Below, in pieces: positions 1-9,849 of a stretch of 64,000 nucleotides of DNA. The stretch's first letter is position 1. Each line of letters starts with the position of its first letter. The position numbers and the translations under genes are program-made. The DNA is from Aliisedimentitalea scapharcae (lineage in GTDB: Bacteria > Pseudomonadota > Alphaproteobacteria > Rhodobacterales > Rhodobacteraceae). The stretch covers positions 120,396 through 184,395 of the forward strand of contig NZ_CP123586.1 of assembly GCF_045277565.1 (NCBI RefSeq). Reading direction: 5' to 3'. The notes under the pieces are model-generated. The model ran no database searches. It was not told the DNA's origin and worked only from the letters and a program-made list of their open reading frames with translations.

Positions 1-108
1 GGATTTTGTGAATTTAAACGTTGCGCTGGGGGGCAGCTTTGAAACAAGCTGAGACAGCCAGCAACGCATAAATCTGTCGTGAGACGGCTCCACATACAGG
101 AAGGTCCC

Positions 109-2811
109 ATGTCGCATTGGATAGCAAGAATATTAAAATGGGCAGCCATTCTTACCGTTCTTGCTGTCGTTCTGATCTGGCTGGTTCTGGCAGCACCATT
201 TTTCAGCAGCATTCGCAAAGATTTTGTAGCCGGGATCATCACGGATCAGATTGGCCAACCCTTTGACGTAGAGGGGGATGTCCGGGTTGTTTTGGGTGCA
301 ACGACCAAGGTTCACGTCAGCGGCGCACGTATCCCAAGCACCAATATCAACGAAGTCGACCTTGCCACATTGAACTTGCTGGAGTGGGAGTTGAATTTGC
401 TCGCTCTACTGGAGCGGCGGATCGACCTGGATAACCTCGTGATCGACGGGCTTCACGTGAACATGGTCACAACCCAAGACGGGACCACCTCCTGGATCAA
501 GCGCACCCCAAAAGCCACTTCAGGTACCGAACCCACAGATAAGTCTAACGACCAGGAACAAGACCCCGGAACAGGAGGCGAAGGCCCGTCGATCCTCGGT
601 TTTCTTCAGGACAGAACAGTCACATTTACTGACATCGGATTGATATCACGGGATGACCGTTCGGGGTTTGAGTTCATTTTCGACCTCCAATCCATCCTTT
701 TGGAGCAACGCGACGGCGGGGATCTTGTGTCCGTAACCGGCAAAGGTTCTGTCAACGGCGAAGGGTTTACGCTGGATGGGAAATACCCCCCGGGCAAACC
801 ATTTACGACAACTGTGAATTTCGGGGATATCTCGGTGTCCTATAACGGATCTCCGATTCCGGGCGACCAGGGGGGCGGCCATATGGCCAAGCTGTTGGTC
901 GACACCGGTGAAATCGGAAACGTCTTTGACGTTCTGGGATTGTCGCGCAGCCTGGAAGGGTCCGGAACATTGGGCGCGGACATCACGAGCCAACCGAACA
1001 AACTGACAATCCGGAATATCACGTCGACCTTTGATCTGAACAAGGGTCAGCAGGTCACCGTCACAGGAGGAGCCGAGAACCTGCGGCCAGTCGATGGATT
1101 GGATATAAAATTCACAGCCCGTCTCCACCCCAAAGATCAGCCCCCCGCCAAAGCAGAATCGCTAAAAGACCTAAAGTTGACCGACATCAATGCCCGGATC
1201 ATCAGCCAGGACGGCAAGCTCGAGTTCCAAAAGCTGGTTATTGGTACGAACGCCTTTGATCAGGGATTGGACAGGGTTGGTCCGATTTCAATCGGACGTG
1301 TCTATCGGACAAAGAACAAGACGCTGGGATTGAAGGACGTACAACTTCAGGCGGGCCCTCGCGCTGCCCCCTATATCGTGGCACGTGGCAATGTCGGGGA
1401 CATCTTTCAATTCAAGAATGTGGATCTGGAGGGAACTCTGGCGGGTGACTCCTCACTCCTTCTTAAGAGTCTGTCCAAAGAGGATGCGGCCAGATTTGGT
1501 AGCGTCTCAGCTGATTTCAGTGTTTCTGACCAAACCGGGCCTTTGAGCCTGACGCAGTTGAAGGCACGCACCAAAGGAACGGATCTGTGGTCTTTGGCTG
1601 CTGACATATCAGTCGAAAATGTGACGAGTCTGGAAGGTCTGGAAACTGACCTGAAACTGACAATCGCCGAACCGAAAGATTTTTTGACGGCTTTGGGAAT
1701 TGAACCTGTCGATGTCGGAACGCTTGAGTTTGGTCTGAGCCTGAAGGGCGCGGCCGAGGCCGCGAAAATTGGCGTTGAATTCAAGGCGGGTGAAAGTGAC
1801 CTCAGGACGGATCTGTCCTTTGATCTCAGCAAAGAGATAAATGTCATCCGTGGCGAGATCCTGAGCAACAGAATTCGCCTTGCCGATCTGCGGGACGGTA
1901 CCAAAGCCATCATTCAGATCCGCAAGCAGAAAGATCCCACAGCTGCAGATCCCAAACCAAAGGATGACGGCAAACCGCCCATTCAGCCACTGGTCCTGGA
2001 AAAAAACAGCAAGATCCTGGATCTGGAACGTATTCTGACCCAGACCGACCTGGAAATTTCTCTGGTGCTGAAGGAATTCGTCGGCAACGCCGGGGTGTCG
2101 TCGATGAACAGCCAGTTCATTGCCAAAGAAGGGCAGATCGAAGCCGGACCGCTCGAATTGTTTTATGGTCCAGGGTTTTTCAAGGTTACGGCAGCAATGG
2201 ACGCTATCGAAAACCCGACACTTTTGAAGGTTGTCGGATCAACCGGCGGTTGGAACTTTGGCAAAATTCTGGATGCTGTTGGCCTGAACATCGACGCAGC
2301 CGGTACGTTGAACGCCGCCTTTGACATCACGGGAAACATCACATCCGGCAAAACATTTATCAACTCGATGTATGGATCTGCATCCTTGAACATGGGCAAG
2401 GGATATATTGCCACCAGCCTGTTGGAACTGGCTGGACTGGGCATTTTCCCTTGGCTGTTTTCCGAAGAGCTTGCGGCCGGCAAGACAGAGATTAGTTGTG
2501 TCAAAGCACCAATTCGGATCAATGCAGGCCGTGTTAGATTTGATTCAATTGTTGCCGAAACCCGCAGTGTCCAGTTGGTCGCTCAGGGGGATGTCAATTG
2601 GCTCAAGGACACGATCGCCTTGAGAGCCGAACCCCGCCGGGTTGGAAAGCCGCTGGCGCGAAGTGCCTGGCCTTTTGAGGTAAGCGGCCAATTGTCAGAC
2701 CCCAAATTCAAACTTATTGTCGGGGGTTCGCGCAGCAAACGGACGGACGGAGCCACCGAAATGCCAACAGACCGAGTTCCTTGTCGGCCCGATATTCAGC
2801 AACTCAAATAG
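109..2811 (+). CDS. AsmA-family protein (copy 1)
   Basis: Likely a membrane-anchored AsmA-like envelope protein. The family is linked to outer-membrane biogenesis and lipid transport across the periplasm. An N-terminal membrane segment (about residues 3-31) is followed by a long periplasmic region rich in beta-strand patterns. The C-terminal part carries the AsmA-type block with STGGWNFGKILDA and AGLGIFPWLF, then RRVGKPLARSAWPFEVSG. The ATG at 109 is preferred over an in-frame GTG at 79 because AGGAAGG lies 4 bases upstream and the membrane segment then starts at once. That gives 900 residues. A paralogue of 901 residues lies at 16358-19063, and the two share the C-terminal block and the tail pattern DGA..MP..R..C.PDI.QL. 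The substrate is unknown. Confidence 0.85.
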   Translation: MSHWIARILKWAAILTVLAVVLIWLVLAAPFFSSIRKDFVAGIITDQIGQPFDVEGDVRVVLGATTKVHVSGARIPSTNINEVDLATLNLLEWELNLLALLERRIDLDNLVIDGLHVNMVTTQDGTTSWIKRTPKATSGTEPTDKSNDQEQDPGTGGEGPSILGFLQDRTVTFTDIGLISRDDRSGFEFIFDLQSILLEQRDGGDLVSVTGKGSVNGEGFTLDGKYPPGKPFTTTVNFGDISVSYNGSPIPGDQGGGHMAKLLVDTGEIGNVFDVLGLSRSLEGSGTLGADITSQPNKLTIRNITSTFDLNKGQQVTVTGGAENLRPVDGLDIKFTARLHPKDQPPAKAESLKDLKLTDINARIISQDGKLEFQKLVIGTNAFDQGLDRVGPISIGRVYRTKNKTLGLKDVQLQAGPRAAPYIVARGNVGDIFQFKNVDLEGTLAGDSSLLLKSLSKEDAARFGSVSADFSVSDQTGPLSLTQLKARTKGTDLWSLAADISVENVTSLEGLETDLKLTIAEPKDFLTALGIEPVDVGTLEFGLSLKGAAEAAKIGVEFKAGESDLRTDLSFDLSKEINVIRGEILSNRIRLADLRDGTKAIIQIRKQKDPTAADPKPKDDGKPPIQPLVLEKNSKILDLERILTQTDLEISLVLKEFVGNAGVSSMNSQFIAKEGQIEAGPLELFYGPGFFKVTAAMDAIENPTLLKVVGSTGGWNFGKILDAVGLNIDAAGTLNAAFDITGNITSGKTFINSMYGSASLNMGKGYIATSLLELAGLGIFPWLFSEELAAGKTEISCVKAPIRINAGRVRFDSIVAETRSVQLVAQGDVNWLKDTIALRAEPRRVGKPLARSAWPFEVSGQLSDPKFKLIVGGSRSKRTDGATEMPTDRVPCRPDIQQLK

Positions 2812-2866
2812 CGCTTGCACCCCAGGGCGGCGACCTCTCGGCGCGAATTGCAAAGGAGATTGAAAC

Positions 2867-3352
2867 ATGTTCCACAAACTGCTGCTTGCGGCACTTTGCT
2901 TGGTTGAATTCACTTCGACAGCTTCTGCGCAGGAATACGCCACATCCGGAGATTGGGTCATCAACGTGAACCCGGACAATGGCAACGGTTGCTATATGCA
3001 GAAAATCTTTGAAACCGGCACCTTGATTCAGGTCGGTTTTGATCCCGCCCGCAAAGGTGCCTTTTTTGCAGCTTATAACGCAGCCTGGACAGATATCGCC
3101 GTTGGCGAGACCAGCGCGCCCCTGTTCGATTTCAATGACTCCAGATTCCAGGGAGAAGCCCTGGGCGTGGAATTGAATGGAGTACCCGGAGGGTATGCGT
3201 TCTTTGACAATCCAGAGTTTGCATCGGAATTTGGCAGACGGTTGTCGTTTACATTGCAAGGCGCCAAAGGCGGTTCCGAAGAATTTGATCTGGCTGGGAG
3301 TCAGCGAGCCATCTCAGTTGTCAAGGAATGTCAGACCGCACAAGAAGAGTGA
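2867..3352 (+). CDS. Small secreted protein of unknown function
   Basis: 161 residues with a clear signal peptide (LLLAALCLVEFTSTASA, cleavage near residue 21). The mature part starts EYATSGDWVINV and includes a Cys near residue 45 and another near the C-terminus (VVKECQ), which could pair in the periplasm. AAAGGAGA precedes the ATG, so the start is well supported. The gene lies 55 bases after the AsmA-like gene and 61 bases before the MscS-type gene on the same strand, which suggests one envelope operon. The GDW opening is loosely like IalB-type periplasmic proteins, but I do not recognise the family and assign no function. Confidence 0.8.
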   Translation: MFHKLLLAALCLVEFTSTASAQEYATSGDWVINVNPDNGNGCYMQKIFETGTLIQVGFDPARKGAFFAAYNAAWTDIAVGETSAPLFDFNDSRFQGEALGVELNGVPGGYAFFDNPEFASEFGRRLSFTLQGAKGGSEEFDLAGSQRAISVVKECQTAQEE

Positions 3353-3413
3353 TTTTGCCATCGCACCGAAAACTCGCGCAGGTAAGACACAGGTAAATTG
3401 ACGGGGAGACGGG

Positions 3414-5096
3414 ATGCACGGAATTGGGTCAATCAGGATTGAATTGCCACGAGTCGCAGCGGGGCTCATTGCGTCACTTTGCTTGACCATGTTGCTCGTG
3501 ACCACCAGCCTGGCCCAGGACGCGGCCAAACCCGGATCACCGCAACCTGAGTTGACGGAAGAAAACAACGAAATCTACGTCGCCCCAGTGGTCATAGATG
3601 GCGAGACGCTGTTTGTAGTCCGCGGATCCTCAGCCCTGCCAGCAACCGAAAGGGCCGAAAAGGTTCAAGAGCGCGTGCTGCGTGTGGCCGGAGCTTCGGA
3701 ATCCGACACGGTTTTTGTCCAGCAACTGGATAATGAATTCGGGATCGAAATCCAGGTCGACGGCCGAATGGTGACTATTACTACCCAGGCAGACGCCGAC
3801 TACGAAGATATCAAGCTGGAAGTCCTCGCCGGGTTACAGGCCCAAGCCCTGGAAGCGGCCGTTTTGACTTACCGGGCAAATCGAACAGACGCCGCCCGCG
3901 TCGGAAGTGCCTTTGCCGCGTTGGTCTGGTCCGCTCTGTTTTTTGCCCTGTCGTATCTATTTCTGGGCAAGCGCCGAAAACTGGTGGACATCGTTACCCT
4001 GGCCGTTCGCGAACGGTTCGATGCGGTCGAAGAGAAAACACAGGCGTTTGTCCGTGGGAAAGGTATTGCCGCGCTTATTGGATATGCCGTGAACGTTCTG
4101 ATGTGGATCGGCTACCTGTTCTTGTTCTATTATTACCTATCTTTCGTGCTGCTGGCGTTTACGGAAACCCGGCCGATTGCTGAACTATTGCTCACCTATG
4201 TGAGTCAACCGTTGGCCAATTTTGCTTGGGCTGTCATTGAATACGTCCCCAATCTGATCGTTTTGGGGATCATCGCGGCAATCACGCGATTGATCCTTCA
4301 GGGATTGGCATTGTTTTTTTCCAATCTCGAACAGGGCGTTTTCAAACTTTCTGATTTTGAAGACCACTGGATCTCTCCGACGTATATGTTAGCGCGAGTG
4401 CTGGTCATCGTTGTGGCACTGGTGTTTGCCTATCCATATATACCGGGATCAGATTCACGAGCCTTTCAGGGGCTGACATTGTTGGCCGGGGTCATGTTGT
4501 CTTTGGGTTCCAACACGGTGGTCAGCAATATGATGGCCGGGCTGTTCGTCATCTACCGGCGCAGCACAAACATTGGTGACCGGGTTCGCGTGGGAGACAA
4601 AACCGGCGATGTGGTCGAGATCAAACTGATGGAAACGCTTATCAAATCGACAAAGAACGAAATGATCAGTATCCCAAACTCTCAGCTTTTGAATTCAGAG
4701 GTGGTCAATCTAACCCGCAAGATTGATGGCCGGGGACTGCTGGTTCACACCATGGTCGGTATTGGGTACGAAGAGCCACCGGCCAAGGTCGAAGCCATGC
4801 TGATAGAGGCGGCATTGCGCACAACCAGCCTGAAGAAGTCTCCCCCGCCTTTTGTTTTGTGGACAAAGCTGGCCGACTTTTCGATCAATTACGAAATCAA
4901 CGCCTATACATCCCGAGGTGAATTCCTGCCAAAAATCCTGTCGGATCTGCACCGCAACATCGTCACCGTCTTCAACGAGAACAACACCCAGATCATGACG
5001 CCGTTCTACACTGGCGACCCGGACATTCCAAAGCTGCCAGAAGAACAATGGGATGGTGAACTGGCCCATACCCAGACCAGAAAATCAAAAGGATGA
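3414..5096 (+). CDS. MscS-family mechanosensitive ion channel
   Basis: 560 residues. After a signal-like segment (about 1-35) comes a periplasmic region of roughly 125 residues, then several membrane helices (about 163-185, 217-250, 258-303, 325-343, 351-380). The pore-lining helix and beta domain of MscS follow: LSLGSNTVVSNMMAGLFVIY, then RVRVGDKTGDVVEI and ISIPNSQLLNSEVVNLTR. Known MscS channels open under membrane tension and release solutes on hypo-osmotic shock. The periplasmic N-terminal domain and extra helices make this a larger MscS-like protein than E. coli MscS (286 residues). GGGGAG just before the ATG supports the start. It sits between the small secreted protein and the DUF502-like gene. 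Confidence 0.9.
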   Translation: MHGIGSIRIELPRVAAGLIASLCLTMLLVTTSLAQDAAKPGSPQPELTEENNEIYVAPVVIDGETLFVVRGSSALPATERAEKVQERVLRVAGASESDTVFVQQLDNEFGIEIQVDGRMVTITTQADADYEDIKLEVLAGLQAQALEAAVLTYRANRTDAARVGSAFAALVWSALFFALSYLFLGKRRKLVDIVTLAVRERFDAVEEKTQAFVRGKGIAALIGYAVNVLMWIGYLFLFYYYLSFVLLAFTETRPIAELLLTYVSQPLANFAWAVIEYVPNLIVLGIIAAITRLILQGLALFFSNLEQGVFKLSDFEDHWISPTYMLARVLVIVVALVFAYPYIPGSDSRAFQGLTLLAGVMLSLGSNTVVSNMMAGLFVIYRRSTNIGDRVRVGDKTGDVVEIKLMETLIKSTKNEMISIPNSQLLNSEVVNLTRKIDGRGLLVHTMVGIGYEEPPAKVEAMLIEAALRTTSLKKSPPPFVLWTKLADFSINYEINAYTSRGEFLPKILSDLHRNIVTVFNENNTQIMTPFYTGDPDIPKLPEEQWDGELAHTQTRKSKG

Positions 5097-5226
5097 TTTC
5101 AACATCAACGACGGCAGGTGTGTTTTCTCCGAAACCGCGGCGGGTGTGAAAAACCACGCCCATTAGAACTTGAACACTTGGGGTTGGCCCGTGCCATTCG
5201 GGATCCCCAACTTTGGAGGAATATTC

Positions 5227-5805
5227 ATGAAGAATACGATGCTCAGAGGGCTGCTGTTTGTGATCCCGGTCGGCATCCTGCTGCTTGTCCTGGGTCAGGT
5301 ATTCATGATTAGCATGAAAATCGCCGAAACCATGGACAGCTATATCCCAGCGGATCGGATTGCTGGGATTGCAATGTCGAACATTCTGGCCCTTTTGATT
5401 GTCCTTCTGACTTTGTTCGCTGCCGGGATGCTGTCCTATGTGTCCTACATCAATGACAAGGTCATTCTGTTCGATCGCGCATTGTCCCAGAATATGCCCG
5501 GCTATTTGCTGATCCGGGGTTTGATCGGCAGCCCTCACAACACCGAAGATCTGGTTGGGAACATCAAATCTGTCATAGTCACATCCGACAACTGGGACCG
5601 CATAGGGTTCGAGATCGAAAGGTTTGACGACCAAGTTATCGTGTTCTTTCCCAATCAACCTTCTGTCGTCTCGGGTGTTTCGGTCATCGTGAACCAAAAC
5701 AAGGTCAGGTCACTGGATATTGCCCCGCGCCAATTGTTTGGCCTGCTGCAGGTGCATGGGCGCGGGTTGGGGCAGCAGGTCACCGACCAAAAGGACGACA
5801 TATAG
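5227..5805 (+). CDS. DUF502-like membrane protein
   Basis: 192 residues. The first helix (MLRGLLFVIPVGILLLVLG) and a second near residues 50-72 (ILALLIVLLTLFAAGML) flank a short loop. A soluble beta-rich C-terminal half follows, with FEIERFDDQVIVFFPN. This two-helix plan, with RGL and P-G residues in helix 1, is like DUF502 membrane proteins, whose role is unknown. The ORF is open from a TTG at 5170, but GGAGGA at 5215-5220 points to the ATG at 5227. It is last in the plus-strand envelope series and converges on the acyl-CoA ligase gene. Confidence 0.7.
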   Translation: MKNTMLRGLLFVIPVGILLLVLGQVFMISMKIAETMDSYIPADRIAGIAMSNILALLIVLLTLFAAGMLSYVSYINDKVILFDRALSQNMPGYLLIRGLIGSPHNTEDLVGNIKSVIVTSDNWDRIGFEIERFDDQVIVFFPNQPSVVSGVSVIVNQNKVRSLDIAPRQLFGLLQVHGRGLGQQVTDQKDDI

Positions 5806-5877
5806 CCCCGACTGGCAGAACCTGGATTGAATCTAGGTCGACAAGGCATGATGGTCGGCGATGTGATATGAAACGTC

Positions 5878-7389
5878 TTAGTCTGACGTACTTGTAGTCA
5901 GTGCAACCAGCTTGATCCGCTGGATCTTGCCCGATGGTCCTTTGGGCAGATCATCCAGAACGTGAACAATATCCGGAGCTTTGAATGCCCCAACCTTGTG
6001 ACGGCAAACAGCGATCAAATCATCTGGGCCAACCAATGACCCTTCGCTCAGCTTGACTGCTGCCTCAACGCGTTCCCCGTATACAGCGCACGGCCGCGCA
6101 AAGGCCGCGGCTTCAATCACATCGGGATGCGAATACAACGCTTCGTCGATCTCACGCGGTGCAATGTTCTCGCCCCCCTTGATGATTAGCTCCTTCAGGC
6201 GTCCGGTCACAAAGAAATAGCCATCTTCATCGACATGACCCAGATCGCCGGTGCGCAACCACCCGTCAGTGGTGAATGTGTCTTTGGTTGCTTGCGGGTT
6301 CTTGAGATACTCCCGCATGACATTTGGACCTCGCACCGCGATCTCACCCTGTACATTGGCAGGGAGTGGTTTCAGGTCGGGCGACAGAACGCACGCTTCG
6401 TTGCCAAAAGCCTTGCCAGGCGAGCCAATCTTGCGAACCCCCGGTGGCAAGGGGTTTGACAGAATCTGCGCCGCCGTTTCGGTCAAACCCATGGTTTCCA
6501 CAATTGGAACGTCAAAGCGTGTTTCAAATGTTGTCTGAACGTCAGGAGACAACGCAGAAGACGCGGAACGGCCAAATCTGAGACGCGCCCGGGTCTGAGG
6601 ATCTGGTGTCGCATTCGCGTGGAGAAGATGTGAGATGATTGTTGGCACAACGGAGAACCAGGTTGCGTGGCACTCTTTGCATTGGGCCCAGAATTGGCTG
6701 GCCGAGAATTTCCCGGCAATTGCCAACTGCCCGCCCGAGATCAATGTGCTCATGACAGAAACACACAGCCCATTGATATGATACAGTGGCAGAACACAAA
6801 GCCCACAATCCCGTTCAGACAATTCATGCGCCACCGTAGGCGTCCACCCACCGGCAAGTAAGCTGGATTGGCTGTGCACGACACCTTTGGGTCGACCGGT
6901 CGTACCCGATGTATACATAAGAAGCGCATCATCTTGCGGATCTACGCTGTGCAACCCAGGTGCTATGTTCGCAGTGTCTTCTTCCAGTTCCCGAAGATTT
7001 TCGGGGCGCACCCTGTCAAACTGCTCGGTGACCTCCGGGTTGACCAGGGCAACGCGGGCCTCGCTGTGCTCCAGTGCATAGCCGATTGCCTCATCCCCGG
7101 CGACGAGGTTGATGACCGTAGCCCGAAAGCCGCCATACAGAACACCAAAGAGAGATTCGACGGCCACCCGACCGTTCGGCTGCAAAATCGCGATGCTCTC
7201 TCCCTTGGCCAAACCTTTGCCTGTCAGGCGCAACGCCAGATCTCGGGCGCAGGTTCGTAGCTCGCCCCAGGTCAGCGGAGGACGCCCATCAAAGAACCGA
7301 AAGGCCACATCAGTGCCCGCTGTTTCCGCCCGATGGTCCAGCCAATCCCGAACGCTCCCCGGAGGCGGTGTATTCGGATCAAATTTCAT
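5878..7389 (-). CDS. sauT: AMP-forming acyl-CoA ligase, probable sulfoacetate-CoA ligase (SauT-like)
   Basis: About 503 residues of the ANL adenylating family. The P-loop motif LLMYTSGTTGRPKGVVH, the A8 region GWLRTGDLGHVDEDGYFF with GRLKELIIKGGENIAP, and the C-terminal catalytic-lysine motif PKGPSGKIQR are all intact. Such enzymes activate a carboxylate with ATP and CoA. The ATG at 7389 overlaps the TGA of the upstream aldehyde dehydrogenase (ATGA), which argues for translational coupling and rules out the longer in-frame start at 7407. Pairing with a CoA-acylating dehydrogenase, a TTT transporter and a LacI regulator matches the sulfoacetate pathway (sulfoacetate to sulfoacetyl-CoA to sulfoacetaldehyde). 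The substrate is inferred from that context; another short carboxylate is possible. Confidence 0.62.
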   Translation of the reverse strand: MKFDPNTPPPGSVRDWLDHRAETAGTDVAFRFFDGRPPLTWGELRTCARDLALRLTGKGLAKGESIAILQPNGRVAVESLFGVLYGGFRATVINLVAGDEAIGYALEHSEARVALVNPEVTEQFDRVRPENLRELEEDTANIAPGLHSVDPQDDALLMYTSGTTGRPKGVVHSQSSLLAGGWTPTVAHELSERDCGLCVLPLYHINGLCVSVMSTLISGGQLAIAGKFSASQFWAQCKECHATWFSVVPTIISHLLHANATPDPQTRARLRFGRSASSALSPDVQTTFETRFDVPIVETMGLTETAAQILSNPLPPGVRKIGSPGKAFGNEACVLSPDLKPLPANVQGEIAVRGPNVMREYLKNPQATKDTFTTDGWLRTGDLGHVDEDGYFFVTGRLKELIIKGGENIAPREIDEALYSHPDVIEAAAFARPCAVYGERVEAAVKLSEGSLVGPDDLIAVCRHKVGAFKAPDIVHVLDDLPKGPSGKIQRIKLVALTTSTSD

Positions 7390-8789
7390 TGTCCGGCCAC
7401 CTTCCAATAGTCCGAGAAAATTTCATCCACTGCAGGTTCATTGGGCTCGATTTCGCGGATGACCTTGGTCGTTTGGAGAAAGTGTTTCCAATGCAGGTTA
7501 TCGTCGATCGAATTGCCGCCCCAGCTGCCACAACCCATCGACAGCGAGAAAGGCATCCCGTTGTTAAACGATCCACCTGTTGCAAACGTGTGGGCCTGAT
7601 TGACGATGACTCGGCAGGTCGGCAAAAATGTCCCCAGCGCAACGGCGCGGCTGTCTTGGGACGTGTGTATCCCGATAGAGTGCCCTGCCCCCTGATAGTT
7701 CAGAATACGCGAGGCGATTTCAGTCGCGTCGACGTAATCCCGGGCCCGGTACAATGCGGCAACACGGCTCAGCTTTTCACCGGACAGCGGGTGATCGGGG
7801 CCAATTCCAGACGTTTCGACCACCAGAAATTTTGTGCCCGCCGGCACGGCATCGGCCATCCCCAACGCATCAAGCATCTTGTCAGCATCCTGAGCAATCA
7901 CAGCCCTGTTCAAATGCCCATCTGGCCACAGCTTGGACACGATCGCAGATTCATCCTGGACCAGCGCTCCCCCAACCTGGGCCAGCTCGGCCAGAAACTG
8001 GTCATAAACCGCATCGACAACAATCATCGAGTTCTCCGAAGAACAGGATGTTGCGTTGTCAAATGTCTTGGACGCGGTGATTTTCTGCGCCGCGGCTCTG
8101 AGGTCCGCAGTTTCATCAACAATTACCGTCACATTGCCGGCACCGACAGCAACCGCGGGCGTCCCAGCCGTCTGCGCACGATGCACGTTGTTCTGACTGC
8201 CCGTGCAGATAATTCGGTCAGATAACTCCATCATGGCCTGGGTTTTGGCCTTGGATCCTGGTGCGGGCAACATCAATACCAAGTCACGATCCAGCCCGAT
8301 CTTGTCAAATTCGGCATGAATATAGGTCAACAGCAGATCACAGCTGGCGACCCCTTTGGGCGATGGGGCCACGACAACGGCATTGCCGCATTTCAGTGCA
8401 TTGATGATATTGTTGGCAGGCGTTGCAGCCGGATTGGTCGATGGTACCACTGCGCCAACAACCCCCAACGGACGCGCAATTTCAGTGATTCCACTGGCCG
8501 GATCATCTCGGATCACCCCTTGGGTCTGGACCCCCTTGATGTCCCGCATCAATCCCAACGTCTTGCGGTGGTTCTTGGTGATTTTGTCGGGCACATTGCC
8601 CAGACCGGTTGTCTGGACAGCGAGTTCAGCAAGTGCCTTGTTTCGCGACGGCTCCATGATGGCCCAGGCCGCTGCTTGTGCAGCGCGGTCATATCGTTCC
8701 TGGGTCGCATCCCGCTCATAGGCTTGTTGAGCCGCGCGGGCCCGGGTCATGATCGTCTGAACCTGGGCAATGTCATCATCTGCGTTCAT
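7386..8789 (-). CDS. sauS: CoA-acylating aldehyde dehydrogenase, probable sulfoacetaldehyde dehydrogenase (SauS-like)
   Basis: 467 residues, the size of single-domain acylating aldehyde dehydrogenases (EutE/PduP/SauS type) and without an alcohol dehydrogenase domain. The catalytic Cys is probably Cys249 in DNATSCSSENS. Nucleotide-binding and fold motifs include GVVGAVVPSTNPAATPANN and PAVAVGAGNVTVIVD. In the SauS reaction sulfoacetyl-CoA is reduced by NAD(P)H to sulfoacetaldehyde and CoA. The ATG at 8789 has AAGGA upstream. The stop overlaps the ligase start by 4 bases. Gene order after tctC, with a stable hairpin in between, makes it part of the transporter operon. Xsc, which would cleave sulfoacetaldehyde, is not in the window. 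Confidence 0.65.
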   Translation of the reverse strand: MNADDDIAQVQTIMTRARAAQQAYERDATQERYDRAAQAAAWAIMEPSRNKALAELAVQTTGLGNVPDKITKNHRKTLGLMRDIKGVQTQGVIRDDPASGITEIARPLGVVGAVVPSTNPAATPANNIINALKCGNAVVVAPSPKGVASCDLLLTYIHAEFDKIGLDRDLVLMLPAPGSKAKTQAMMELSDRIICTGSQNNVHRAQTAGTPAVAVGAGNVTVIVDETADLRAAAQKITASKTFDNATSCSSENSMIVVDAVYDQFLAELAQVGGALVQDESAIVSKLWPDGHLNRAVIAQDADKMLDALGMADAVPAGTKFLVVETSGIGPDHPLSGEKLSRVAALYRARDYVDATEIASRILNYQGAGHSIGIHTSQDSRAVALGTFLPTCRVIVNQAHTFATGGSFNNGMPFSLSMGCGSWGGNSIDDNLHWKHFLQTTKVIREIEPNEPAVDEIFSDYWKVAGQ

Positions 8790-8809
8790 CTTTGAATTCC
8801 TTTTGGGTT

Positions 8810-8835
8810 GGACAGGGCGACAGATCGCCCTGTCC
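8810..8835 (-). terminator. Intra-operon stem-loop between tctC and the aldehyde dehydrogenase gene
   Basis: A perfect 11-bp inverted repeat (GGACAGGGCGA / TCGCCCTGTCC) with a 4-base loop CAGA lies in the 61-base gap. No T-run follows it on the minus strand, so it is more likely an mRNA-stabilising or attenuating hairpin that raises binding-protein expression over the enzymes than a full terminator. Confidence 0.6.
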
Positions 8836-8850
8836 TGTTGGTGCGTGGGC

Positions 8851-9810
8851 TCAAAGACCGGCCAACAGCTCGGCCAGCGTTTCCTGACGGGCGGCCCACA
8901 TTGCCTTGACCTCGTCCCGGGTCATGATGTGCATGGGTGAACCACCGGCCTGCATTTTCTTGGAAACCCTGCTGTTCTTGAACATTTCCGGAACCGTAGC
9001 GGCCAATTCATCGATGATGTTTTGGGGCGTTCCTTTGGGCGCCATGATACCGCGAAAGTTCACGCTGGCATTGTCGATGTCATAGCCCTGTTCTTTGAGC
9101 GTCGGGACGTCCGGCAAGAAGGCATTCCGCTCCAGATCAAACACACCAAGGATCTTGACGTTGCCCGCAGCCTGCGCCCGAAACGCATCAGAAAGGTTGT
9201 TCACCCCCCCTTTTACGTCACCGGCAATCACGGCCTTCATCGCTGCGGCACCGCCCCCCTTGGTCGGGATATAAGCCATTTTCACGCCAGCCGCCTTTTC
9301 CAGCTGAAGCGCTGCGATATGGTGGCCGACAAAAAGACCCGCGCCAGAGAATGTCAGCTTGCCCGGATTTTCCTTGGCGTAGGCCACAACGTCATCCATC
9401 GAATTCATTGGACTGTCAGCCGCTACAACAAAAACCGCTGGGTCAGCACCCCAGTTTGCGATCGGTTCAAAGCTGTCCGTGGAATATTCCACGCCGCCCT
9501 TGATCGATTGGGCAATGAAATGAGGTACATTATACGCGCCCAATGTATAGCCATCGGATTCGGCCTGGGTTGCAAACCAATTCCAACCGACCCGCCCACC
9601 GGCACCAGGTTTGTTGATGATGGCAATCGGCATGCCCAGGGCATCTTCGTTTCCTGCGGTCATGGTTACGATACGGGCCTGAAAATCAGTGGCCCCCCCT
9701 GCCCCATAGCTGACCATCAACATAACAGGCCGTTCCGGGTATTCCTCGGCCACAGCTGCCCCGGTCAACGCTGTGAGCGCCAGTGCTGCGCCAGCAATCA
9801 GTTTTTTCAT
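8851..9810 (-). CDS. tctC: TTT transporter periplasmic binding protein (TctC family)
   Basis: 319 residues with a typical signal peptide (KKLIAGAALALTALTGAAVA) and the TctC opening PERPVMLMVSYGAGGATD, in which the conserved G-G-D loop binds the substrate carboxylate in known members. Later family features include NKPGAGGRVGW and PTLKEQGYD. The protein would capture a carboxylate, here probably sulfoacetate, in the periplasm and hand it to TctAB. GGGAG lies upstream of the ATG. It follows tctB after 39 bases and precedes the hairpin and the catabolic genes. Confidence 0.9.
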   Translation of the reverse strand: MKKLIAGAALALTALTGAAVAEEYPERPVMLMVSYGAGGATDFQARIVTMTAGNEDALGMPIAIINKPGAGGRVGWNWFATQAESDGYTLGAYNVPHFIAQSIKGGVEYSTDSFEPIANWGADPAVFVVAADSPMNSMDDVVAYAKENPGKLTFSGAGLFVGHHIAALQLEKAAGVKMAYIPTKGGGAAAMKAVIAGDVKGGVNNLSDAFRAQAAGNVKILGVFDLERNAFLPDVPTLKEQGYDIDNASVNFRGIMAPKGTPQNIIDELAATVPEMFKNSRVSKKMQAGGSPMHIMTRDEVKAMWAARQETLAELLAGL

Positions 9811-9849
9811 TGTCGTCTTCTCCCTTGTTGTTGTGTTGTTGGTTTTTGT

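Noticed and set aside
2..52. Possible 3' end of an upstream plus-strand gene (17 codons ending ...GGSFETS)
   Set aside because: Only 16 residues before the TGA are in the window; no homology can be judged.
7368..8225. 285-codon plus-strand frame
   Set aside because: Antisense to the acylating dehydrogenase, whose catalytic motifs are intact.
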